Shown here: in pieces, positions 1 to 6,272 of the stretch
Layout of the letters: every line of letters begins with the position of its first letter
Position numbering within the stretch: the first letter of the stretch is position 1
Assembly (NCBI GenBank): GCA_903927685.1
Contig: CAIYOB010001136.1
Location: 1 to 16,174 of the forward strand
Reading direction: 5' to 3'
Length of the DNA: 16,174 nucleotides
Origin: an uncultured Planctomycetaceae bacterium
Lineage (GTDB): Bacteria; Planctomycetota; Planctomycetia; Pirellulales; Pirellulaceae
Position numbers and translations under genes: made by a program
Notes under the pieces: model-generated
What the model was told of the DNA's origin: nothing
The model's database searches: none
The model's input: the letters and a program-made list of their open reading frames with translations, nothing else

Positions 1-1134
1 CTGATTGGCAAGCCCCTTCTGCCGCCGCTGGTCAATCATCGTGAACAGTTCTTCGATCGCCGCGAAGGACACGTCCGCGGTCTCCGGCCCGCCGTGCCCT
101 GCCTCGGCGATGTTCTTGATGCGCACCCAGTCGATGCCTGCGGCGGCCATGCGCTGCTCGTCCGCAGCCAAACGCCAGCCGGGATACCAGACCGAGTCGA
201 CTTCACCCAGCACGACAATCGCCGGCACCTGGGCGTTGCCGCGCCGCGTCAGATCGAGTTGCTCCGGCGTCAGCCCCGCCTGGGCCGCAGCCATCTGCAG
301 GCTGTCGCGGGCGGAGTAGTGCAGCGGATGCACCACGGGCAGCCCGCTGCCGGCCCACTGCAGGTAATTCAGTTCGGCCATGGCGAGAAAAGCACGCCCG
401 TCGTACGGGGCATGAAATGCGACGGCGCCGTCGAACAGCTGCGGATAGGCTGCGGCGTCGATGAGCGCCGCGGCGGCTCCGTAGGAACTGCCCGTCACCA
501 CGATCAGGTCCAGGCCGCGTTGTTCCCGCAGATAGCGCGCCGCGAGCACCGCCAGTTGGGCGCTGAACACGTAAGGGTGCCCCCCTGTGACGCCGGGGAA
601 AGCGATCACGGTCGCGCCGCGTTCCTGAGCCCCCGGCATGGCTTCGGTCAGTTCGTAGGGCGGGGCTGGCGGGGCGTGCGGTGACCCCATGCGGGTCGCC
701 CACTCCAGCACCACGCCGGCGTTGCTCCGGTTGAATCCCGACTGGCCGGCTTCCGGGTAAACCATCTGGAATGGGTGCCCGTTCAGCGAACCCCGTGCGA
801 GGTGGAAGCGGTGACCGGCGTACCGCGCCGGATCGAGCAGCACGTCGCTGGTGATCCGCACGTCGAGTTCGCAGTCCACGCCCGATCTCGCTCCGGCCCC
901 GCCGCGGTCGACGCCCACCTCGCCGAAATTCTGTATGCCGTCGTCGTTCGTATTGAGCCCGTAACCCGCGGCGGAAATCCCCGGTGCCAGCCGAAACGGC
1001 AGCCCTGTCCCCGTGGGCGTCACGCCGCTGCGTGGGCCCGTCGGAGAAGCCTCCGCCTGGCCCGCCTGAGCGACCGGCGGTGCGCCACCCGCAAGATCGA
1101 CGAGGACCACAACCCAGGCGATGGCCACGAACAA
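1..1134 (-). CDS. Secreted alpha/beta hydrolase (partial, C-terminus beyond left edge)
   Basis: The minus-strand frame is open from the window edge to beyond position 1134, and the visible part is about 378 codons. The fold is recognised from the order of catalytic elements. A strand LIVVTGSSYG carries the G-x-S-x-G nucleophile elbow (serine codon 486-484). A strand VPAIVVLGEVDSVWYP supplies the likely acid (Asp codon 198-196). The motif AGHGGPE carries the likely catalytic histidine (codon 96-94). A hydrophobic N-terminal stretch (FVAIAWVVVLVDLAGGA) followed by a Pro/Ala/Gly-rich linker suggests export by a signal peptide. The start is uncertain: there is no ATG, TTG at 1134 or GTG at 1128 are possible, and neither has a good Shine-Dalgarno sequence, so the true start may lie a little upstream. 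About 200 residues precede the hydrolase core, including a polar Asn/Asp-rich segment (GLNTNDDGIQNFGE). Esterase, dienelactone-hydrolase-like or peptidase activity cannot be told apart. Confidence 0.8.
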   Translation of the reverse strand, partial: MFVAIAWVVVLVDLAGGAPPVAQAGQAEASPTGPRSGVTPTGTGLPFRLAPGISAAGYGLNTNDDGIQNFGEVGVDRGGAGARSGVDCELDVRITSDVLLDPARYAGHRFHLARGSLNGHPFQMVYPEAGQSGFNRSNAGVVLEWATRMGSPHAPPAPPYELTEAMPGAQERGATVIAFPGVTGGHPYVFSAQLAVLAARYLREQRGLDLIVVTGSSYGAAAALIDAAAYPQLFDGAVAFHAPYDGRAFLAMAELNYLQWAGSGLPVVHPLHYSARDSLQMAAAQAGLTPEQLDLTRRGNAQVPAIVVLGEVDSVWYPGWRLAADEQRMAAAGIDWVRIKNIAEAGHGGPETADVSFAAIEELFTMIDQRRQKGLANQ

Positions 1135-1196
1135 CCGCGCGGTAGCAACGAGTGCCGAAATAACTTCCGCTGGCAGACGACCGCCGAAGCCCGAGA

Positions 1197-1280
1197 GTGT
1201 GGCACTGCTTGGTACTCCAGGCAGTGGCCTGACAGGACAGCCGGCCCCCACACTGCTTGGAGTACCAAGCAGTGCCACAC
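1197..1280. repeat. Twin-hairpin inverted repeat
   Basis: Two 30-base arms (1197-1226 and 1251-1280) are inverted copies with one mismatch, separated by 24 bases. Each arm contains its own hairpin: CACTGCTTGG, a 4-base loop, then CCAAGCAGTG (1251-1274, perfect 10-bp stem; 1203-1226, one G:T wobble). The element can therefore fold as two small hairpins or one long stem. It lies upstream of the hydrolase start in a divergent intergenic region, so it is not a simple convergent terminator. No target-site duplication is visible. Its form resembles the dispersed palindromic repeats common in planctomycete genomes, and copy number elsewhere is unknown. Confidence 0.85.
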
Positions 1281-1426
1281 CTGAACAGACCGGGAAGTTA
1301 TTCTGGCCGCCGTTGCTACGCGCCGTCCGCGTTTCGGTGTGGTGACAGGCAGGGTGTCTTTCGTTCATTCCGGCCAGCTTAGCGGCGGGAGGTGGGAAAT
1401 CAAGGCCGCTTGATGCAGCTACGATC

Positions 1427-1549
1427 CGATGTCGGGGGGAGGAACTGTGGCGGGTCCGTGATCCCAACAAGTGGCCGATCGTGCCGCGGCCCGTCTTCTC
1501 ACACGGGCTCGTCTTCGTATGCACCGGCTACGACGGCCCCGCCGAATCC
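1427..1549 (+). pseudogene. Remnant of a PQQ-binding-like beta-propeller gene; rest of 1281-1742 empty
   Basis: In one plus frame about 40 codons read DAATIRCRGEELWRVRDP and then PIVPRPVFSHGLVFVCTGYD. The pattern of EELWRVR, a short turn, RPVF.HGLVFVCTGYD matches one blade of the PQQ-binding-like (BamB/quinoprotein-type) propellers abundant in planctomycetes. The expected continuation of further blades is missing: the frame degenerates into an arginine-rich stretch and stops just before the next gene. There is no start codon or upstream blade. It is interpreted as a decayed or recombined fragment, not a functional gene. In the rest of the gap (1281-1426 and 1550-1742) I see no other gene that I can support. 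The call rests on a single short motif match. Confidence 0.5.
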
Positions 1550-1742
1550 CGGACGGCGAACGTTCGCCGAATCCGTCAGATCGTCGAGCACGAACTGCAC
1601 TATCTGGTTTTCGTCGCGGTACGGCGGAACACGGACGCCCTCCGGCAGCGAGCACGTCGCGCGTCGAGACGGATCCGGCTCGCGATCCGCGCCGTTGGCT
1701 GTTCGCGATGGCGGCGGTATGCTGAATCGGAGGGAGAGTAAG

Positions 1743-3650
1743 ATGATTCGCTATCTGGTACCAATCGTGATCGTTCTCACCGCCTCTCGGACAGGGGTGA
1801 CGGCCGCCGAACTGGTCGGAGTGACCGTAACGCCCCACGCCGCGGCGGAATCGATGCATTATCGCCGGCCGCGCGATCCGGAGCTTGCCGCCCGCGTGCA
1901 GTTGTTCGTCACCGGACCCGCTCGGCCCACGACCTTCGCCGGCCGGACGCCCGCGGAGCTGCTCCAGGAAGGGGAATGGGCCTGGCATGATCTGGCTACC
2001 GCGGTCCAGGTCCCTGAGGGAGCGCTGGCCGTGTGGACCTTCAACGGCAAGTCCTCTCGCTGGGGCGTAGGACGGGAATTCGAACTACAGGCGGACGGAT
2101 TGAACAACACGACGGTGCCGATCACCGCGCCGCAGCGCTGGGTTTCGGCGGCGACCTTCCTGGCCCCGGAAGGTCAGCTAGTCCCCGATACCATCGTGTT
2201 GCATGTCGCCAACGACAGCGACCAGCCACTCGCGGTGTCCTCGTTGCGCTTGTGGCTGCCCAGGGAGCGGACGGCTTGGCACACGCTGTGGCCGCAGAAG
2301 CCCCTGGCCGCGCACTCGATCGTCCCGGCGCGGGACCGCGGCTTCGTCAAGCTGCAGGCCGCCTCCGCGTTGCCCCTCACGTACGCCGTGCTCGAGCTGT
2401 CCACCGACGCCGGGCCGCTGTGGACTCAGCTGCGCATCAAGCGCGAAGTCTTCGACATCAGCGGCGGGTGGGTGAACGAGTCGCTGACGGAGGAAGCGTA
2501 TCTGAGCCTGTTGGCCCATCTGCACATCAACACGGGCCAGATTCAGACGGTGCCTGGATACACGGACAACCCGGCGTTGTACCAGCGCTACCCGATCAAG
2601 TTGTTCAATCGCCTCTGGCCCCTGGACCAGTGGGACACGGACGAGTGGCTGCCGAAGATCCACGCGGTCGAGTTCCTTGGCGAACCGCAGTACGGCGGCG
2701 GGCAGCCGGTCCCGCCGCAGGCCGTCTTCGACCAGCTTCTGCCGTACCGCACCGGCCGCCTGGCCACCAGCGTCACGCACAGCGAGGAGCGCATCTGGCG
2801 TTACTATGCCGGCTTGTCGGATTTCCCGCACTACGACGCTTATCGGGTCGTCGCTCCGGCGGCGGATGCGTGGCGCGAGTATGACCGCTGGGGCGGCCGG
2901 CGAATCAGTTGGGGCGCACCGCTGGAGACCATCGGCGACCTGTGCCGGTCCCTGCGGGAACTCAACCGGCCCATGCCTTGTGCCTACTGGTCCCAAGGCC
3001 CGCACAGCGGCTGGGGCGGCGGGCTCTTCGGCGGCGGACGAGCGCGCCGCTCGCCCACGCCGGACGAGCTGCGCTCCCAGGCGGTCCATGCCCTGTCGAC
3101 GCGGATCACGTCGCTGTACTGGTTCAACCTCAGCCTGAAGTCGCTGCTGAGCTTCCCCGATACATGGGAGCCGATCCAACGCATCGGGCGTGAAATTCGG
3201 ATGCTCGAGCCGTTCTACCTGGCGGGCGATGCTTACCGTTTTGTACGCCGCACGCGGTCCGACGGCTCCCCGGACTGGGACCTCGCGTCGATCGCGGCAC
3301 CGGACGCCGCCGTGCTGTTCGCACTCGACACGGCCTACGCTCCCGACCCGCAAGAGAACGTTTTTCGGTTCGGCGAACCGCGTGAGGCGTCGTTCTCGTT
3401 CGACCTGCCCCCGTGGTTGCGGAAGCCCACGGACCTGTTCCGCGTGGACGCCGACGGCGTGCGCCAAGTGAACTGGCGGATCGCGGGCCAGGGGGTCGTG
3501 ATCGAAGACCGGTGCAGCCGCGATGCGATCTACGTGGCGACCACCTCGCAGCAAGTGCGCGGAGCCATCGAAGAACGCAGAAAGGCCGCGCTCGCGCGGG
3601 AGGCGGCGTTCCCGGCGGATCGGATCGCACTGGAAAAACTGAACAGGTGA
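1743..3650 (+). CDS. Secreted 635-residue protein, possibly a glycoside-hydrolase-like TIM barrel
   Basis: The frame is open from 1392, but the start is placed at ATG 1743. There a strong Shine-Dalgarno (GGAGGG, 1729-1734) precedes it and a signal peptide begins (MIRYLVPIVIVLTASRTG then VTAAEL); the 117 codons upstream are arginine/serine-rich and do not look coding. Residues about 25-230 look like beta-sandwich material (alternating strands, e.g. WVSAATFLAPEGQLVPDTIV). Residues about 235-490 look alpha/beta and aromatic-rich, with conserved-looking stretches such as WVNESLTEEAYLSLLAHLHI, CAYWSQGPHSGWGG and ITSLYWFNLSLKSLLSFPDT. Residues about 490-600 resemble a C-terminal beta domain. That order resembles large secreted carbohydrate-active proteins, but I cannot name a family or assign catalytic acids. 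The neighbouring broken glycoside-hydrolase fragment and sulfatase are compatible with polysaccharide breakdown. Existence as a gene is sure; function is inference. Confidence 0.85.
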   Translation: MIRYLVPIVIVLTASRTGVTAAELVGVTVTPHAAAESMHYRRPRDPELAARVQLFVTGPARPTTFAGRTPAELLQEGEWAWHDLATAVQVPEGALAVWTFNGKSSRWGVGREFELQADGLNNTTVPITAPQRWVSAATFLAPEGQLVPDTIVLHVANDSDQPLAVSSLRLWLPRERTAWHTLWPQKPLAAHSIVPARDRGFVKLQAASALPLTYAVLELSTDAGPLWTQLRIKREVFDISGGWVNESLTEEAYLSLLAHLHINTGQIQTVPGYTDNPALYQRYPIKLFNRLWPLDQWDTDEWLPKIHAVEFLGEPQYGGGQPVPPQAVFDQLLPYRTGRLATSVTHSEERIWRYYAGLSDFPHYDAYRVVAPAADAWREYDRWGGRRISWGAPLETIGDLCRSLRELNRPMPCAYWSQGPHSGWGGGLFGGGRARRSPTPDELRSQAVHALSTRITSLYWFNLSLKSLLSFPDTWEPIQRIGREIRMLEPFYLAGDAYRFVRRTRSDGSPDWDLASIAAPDAAVLFALDTAYAPDPQENVFRFGEPREASFSFDLPPWLRKPTDLFRVDADGVRQVNWRIAGQGVVIEDRCSRDAIYVATTSQQVRGAIEERRKAALAREAAFPADRIALEKLNR

Positions 3651-3651
3651 T

Positions 3652-3665
3652 CCCGCCGTAGCGGG
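3652..3665. other. Short GC hairpin just after the stop codon
   Basis: CCCGC, loop CGTA, GCGGG starts two bases after the TGA at 3648-3650. It could assist 3' end formation of the upstream gene, but there is no following T-run, so it is not a canonical intrinsic terminator. Confidence 0.3.
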
Positions 3666-3743
3666 CCCGACGTAGAGATTGTGTTGGCCAACGGCACCTT
3701 CGGCTCGGTCGCCCCCCCCGCGATCCTGACTCGCTGGCGAACA

Positions 3744-3863
3744 TCAAGGGCCCGCCGCGATCATGGCCCGCGAGTTGTCAATGTCGGCCAAGTTTACGAT
3801 CTGCGTGTAGACGTTGCCCGGCCGCGACCAGATCGTGCCCGTGTCGAGTCTTCTCTCCGGCGG
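3744..3863 (-). pseudogene. Gene fragment, possibly the C-terminal part of a penicillin-acylase-type hydrolase
   Basis: A minus frame ending in TGA (3746-3744) gives 38 codons including TGTIWSRPGNVYTQIVNLAD and IDNSRAMIAAGP. The sequence reads like natural protein (balanced composition, strand pattern). It is reminiscent of the segment 'FRMVVDLxDxDxSRAV..GQSG' near the C-terminus of penicillin acylases (Ntn hydrolases). It has no start and no upstream domain, and stops where the family would continue. A plus-strand fragment overlaps or abuts its upstream end at about 3858-3863. The family name is tentative; the view that it is a stranded piece of a gene is firmer. Confidence 0.4.
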
Positions 3864-4196
3864 CTTCCGGCGCTTTCCACGCTCCTTGTACTGACGTGTT
3901 GTGTCGCGATCGGACAAGCGCAGTTCTCGCTGGAGGGGAATACTTCCCGCGGTGAGGAGCCGGCGGTCAGGTTCGGCGTGCGCGAGGTCGTCCTGGCTGG
4001 CGACGGCGGCGCGGCCACCCCCTTTGACACGATCGTCACGGTGACGTTCACTCCCCCGTCAGGATCCCAGAACGCCAAGAAGGTTCACGCCTTCTTCGAC
4101 GGTGCGGACACGTGGCGAGTTCGGGCCAACATCAGCGAGGTGGGAGAGTGGAACTGGACGTCGATGTGCAACACGGATCAACGGCTGCACGGTCAG
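3858..4196 (+). pseudogene. Truncated glycoside hydrolase: signal peptide plus DUF5060-like domain
   Basis: A plus frame reads a signal peptide (RRLPALSTLLVLTCCVAIGQ, then AQF). A beta domain of about 85 residues follows, with TPFDTIVTVTFTPPSG, VHAFFDGADTWRVRAN and EVGEWNWTSMCNTD. The order FDG..TWRVR..EVGEW.W is the signature of the DUF5060 domain that precedes the catalytic barrel in DUF4038/apiosidase-like glycoside hydrolases. Family members continue for several hundred residues; here the homology ends at about 4196, two bases before the stop codon of the opposing sulfatase (4198-4200), and the frame then runs antisense through that gene. No ATG is found at the natural start of the signal peptide, so both ends appear lost. 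In 3651-3743 and elsewhere in this gap I see no further gene. Confidence 0.7.
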
Positions 4197-4197
4197 C

Positions 4198-5619
4198 CTA
4201 TTCTTCTTTCTGACGTGATTTCTTGGCATAGTAGGGCGCACGGTCCCAGAAATCGGTGTCCCCGTCGGCGCGGGGATCGTCGGTGGACTGCATCCATTGG
4301 GTGACTCGCTCGCGGAGCTGCCCGAGCTGGCCGGCGTAGGCCGGGTCGGCCGCGACATTGCGGACCTGGCCGGGGTCCTTGGCCAAGTCATAGAGTTCCT
4401 CGGCGGGCCGTTTGGCAAAAATGCCCTGGAAGTAGCGAAAGAGCTTGATGTCATTGGCATGGGCTACGAGCAGCCGCTTGGTCGGGGTATAATCCACATC
4501 GCCGTATTCTCCCACCGACCAATAGTATTCAGGGTCGCCGACCGGCCAGCGGTCGGGGTTGACGTTGCGGAGGTAGAGGAATTCGCGGGTGCGAATTCCG
4601 CGCACGGGATAGCTCAGGTCGCCCTGGCGCACGTTGGCATGGCGCTCGCGCTCGACGAACACGGCGTCACGATGGGGCTGCGTTTCGCCCCGGGCCAGCG
4701 GCAGGAGACTCCGCGCGTCCATGTCCGCGGGCGGAGTGATCCCCGCGGATTCGAGGAACGTGGCGGCAAGGTCCGTGAGGCTGATTAGGACATCCACAGG
4801 TTTGCGGGGCTTGATCTTCGCCGTCCAACGCAGGACCAGTGGAATCCGGGTACCGCTGTCGTGGCAGTTGGCCAGGCCGCGGGGCATCTGCCAACCGTTG
4901 TCGCTGGTCATCACGACCAGGGTGTTGTCCAGCACGCCGCGGTCGTGCAACAGCCGCAACATCTCACCCGCCTGCCTGTCGAACTCGATCACTTCGCACG
5001 AGTAGTTGAGGATATCGTCGCGCACGACGGGATGGTCGGGCAGGTGCGGCGGCACGTCGGCATCCTCAAGCTTCATGCCGACTTTGTGCTGTCGTCCCTC
5101 TAGCCAGGATCGGTGCGGATGGGAACTGCTGAACCAGAAGAAGAACGGCTTGCCGGCTGGCTGCTGCTCCAGGAACGCGCCCAGAGACGCGAACTTGGGA
5201 CCGCCCGGATTTCGCTTTCGTTCGCTTTCCTCCACCGAACCGGGCGCCCAGCCTTTCCCCGCGTGGCCCACGGTGTAACCTGCCTGTTCCAACAGGTCGG
5301 GATAGACCGTGAACTTGGCCGGGAGACGGCCCCAGAGATTGGCCCCGTCCTCAAGTCGATGGCTCACCTTGCCGGTCAGCATCGCCGCGCGCGAGGGAGC
5401 GCACGAGGGATGGGGCGCGAAAGCGTGCGTGAACAGCACCCCGTCGCGCGCGAGCTGGTCGAAGGTCGGCGCCTTGCACAGGCGGTCTCCCAAGACCCCG
5501 GCGTGGGGCCACGACCAATTGTCCGCCATGATCAGGAGGATGTTGGGACGCTGCTCCGTCGCGAATGACGAACGAAGAAAGACGAAGGACCAGAGAAGAA
5601 CGAGGCACAATCGTTTCAT
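4198..5619 (-). CDS. Secreted sulfatase of the formylglycine type (heparan N-sulfatase-like)
   Basis: The 473-residue product starts at ATG 5619, six bases after an AAAGGA Shine-Dalgarno (5631-5626); an in-frame ATG six bases upstream (5625) touches that site directly and is less likely. The signal peptide is MKRLCLVLLWSFVFLRSSFA. The core begins RPNILLIMADNWSWPHAG. The activation motif is CAPSR (Cys73, expected to become formylglycine) within HPSCAPSRAAMLTGK. The second metal-site region is VVMTSDNGWQMPRG at about residues 236-250, followed by CHDSGTRIPLVLRW. The C-terminal tail YDLAKDPGQVRNVA is typical. Members hydrolyse sulfate esters or N-sulfates of polysaccharides outside the cytoplasm. 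The usual Asp-Asp after the first strand is Asp-Asn here (D33-N34). Length is normal for the family. It starts two bases after the preceding short ORF and is probably cotranscribed with it. The substrate is unknown. Confidence 0.93.
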   Translation of the reverse strand: MKRLCLVLLWSFVFLRSSFATEQRPNILLIMADNWSWPHAGVLGDRLCKAPTFDQLARDGVLFTHAFAPHPSCAPSRAAMLTGKVSHRLEDGANLWGRLPAKFTVYPDLLEQAGYTVGHAGKGWAPGSVEESERKRNPGGPKFASLGAFLEQQPAGKPFFFWFSSSHPHRSWLEGRQHKVGMKLEDADVPPHLPDHPVVRDDILNYSCEVIEFDRQAGEMLRLLHDRGVLDNTLVVMTSDNGWQMPRGLANCHDSGTRIPLVLRWTAKIKPRKPVDVLISLTDLAATFLESAGITPPADMDARSLLPLARGETQPHRDAVFVERERHANVRQGDLSYPVRGIRTREFLYLRNVNPDRWPVGDPEYYWSVGEYGDVDYTPTKRLLVAHANDIKLFRYFQGIFAKRPAEELYDLAKDPGQVRNVAADPAYAGQLGQLRERVTQWMQSTDDPRADGDTDFWDRAPYYAKKSRQKEE

Positions 5620-5621
5620 GT

Positions 5622-5936
5622 TCATTCCTTTGCTTTCATCGTTCTCTTCACGCCACTCGCGTCGGCCGCGGGGGCAGAGTACTTGCTCTCGTCGGGGAGG
5701 TGCTTGGCGAGCGAGGATTTCTGGGCGGCGTGTTTGGGCCTGGCGGCGAGGTTGGCCCACTCGTGCGGGTCGCTGCCGCGGTCGTAGAGTTCCTCACTGC
5801 CGTCCGCGTAACGAAGGTAATGCCCACGCGCGCCGGTGACGCTGTAATGGCCCTTGGGCTTCTCCGCGGCGGTGGCGGCGGGCGTGACCGCGAGACACAC
5901 GAACGACGCGAACCGAAGGGCGTATCGGGGGTTCAT
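5622..5936 (-). CDS. Short exported protein: signal peptide joined to a sulfatase C-terminal tail
   Basis: The 104-residue ORF starts at ATG 5936 with a clear signal peptide (MNPRYALRFASFVCLAVT, then PAATAAEKPKG). It passes directly into GHYLRYADGSEELYDRGSDP and HEWANLAARPKHAAQKSSLA. The pattern RYADGSEELYD..DPHEW.NLA is the well-known end of iduronate-2-sulfatase-like proteins in planctomycetes, normally preceded by some 400 residues of catalytic domain that are missing here (no CxPSR, no metal site). It therefore looks like an internal deletion that kept the frame. It has no convincing Shine-Dalgarno. Its stop precedes the intact sulfatase ATG by two bases, and its 3' end carries that gene's ribosome-binding site, so it may survive as a leader. 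Catalysis is not expected. Confidence 0.65.
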   Translation of the reverse strand: MNPRYALRFASFVCLAVTPAATAAEKPKGHYSVTGARGHYLRYADGSEELYDRGSDPHEWANLAARPKHAAQKSSLAKHLPDESKYSAPAADASGVKRTMKAKE

Positions 5937-6012
5937 GGTGACTGTTTTCAGGGAGAGTCGTAACCGCGTTTGCGGTCCATGTCTGAGCCTTTCGTGTCAT
6001 GGAGTTCTTGGG

Positions 6013-6272
6013 GACGCCACTGAACCGCCCGTCCGCTCCCGCTTGCTGCGGCTGACTGACATCGATCTTCGCAAACGCAGGAAACAAGTCGGTCGGGGTC
6101 GGCGGCTCACCGTCGTACACGAATCGCCCGCTCAACGTGCGGCGCTGCGAGTGAACGTCCGCGTCTTCGCCCCGAACTCGTTGAATGCCGCTGCACTTCG
6201 GAGTGAGTGGTCTTGGAAACTGGTCGTCGTATCGCCGATGAGCTGGCCGGTCACGGCATCGACGATCTCGCC
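6013..6272 (-). pseudogene. Gene remnants in two frames between two intact genes
   Basis: Between the short sulfatase-tail ORF and the 897-residue gene no intact gene is present. In one minus frame, 6135-6013 gives 41 codons beginning SGRFVYDGEPPTPTDLFPAF and ending GADGRFSGV; 'GRFVYDGEPP' resembles the opening of secreted beta-sandwich/cupredoxin-like proteins in planctomycetes. In another frame, 6272-6132 gives 46 codons (GEIVDAVTGQLIGDTTTS, FNEFGAKTRTF) ending in TGA that overlaps the TTG beginning the first stretch. Both stretches have G/C-rich third positions and protein-like composition, so a frameshifted or recombined gene is likely. In 5937-6012 I find only a candidate leader for the downstream ORF, without a clear promoter. 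Confidence 0.35.

Noticed and set aside
1499..1650. Minus-strand open stretch with a natural-looking peptide (VPPYRDENQIVQFVLDDL...) ending in TGA at 1501-1499.
   Set aside because: Its end is antisense to the better recognised PQQ-like blade, it has no family I recognise and no start; codon use does not decide between strands.
1695..1723. TTGGCT, 17-base spacer, TATGCT as a promoter of the 635-residue gene.
   Set aside because: Only four of six matches in each box, and transcription would start at or within the Shine-Dalgarno sequence.
1392..1742. 117-codon N-terminal extension of the 635-residue protein.
   Set aside because: Arginine/serine-rich, no signal peptide at its start, while ATG 1743 has both a strong ribosome-binding site and a signal peptide.
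2178..3554. 458-codon open frame on the minus strand.
   Set aside because: Antisense to a well-supported secreted protein; composition (Arg, Gln, Val, Ala) is typical of a GC-rich shadow frame.
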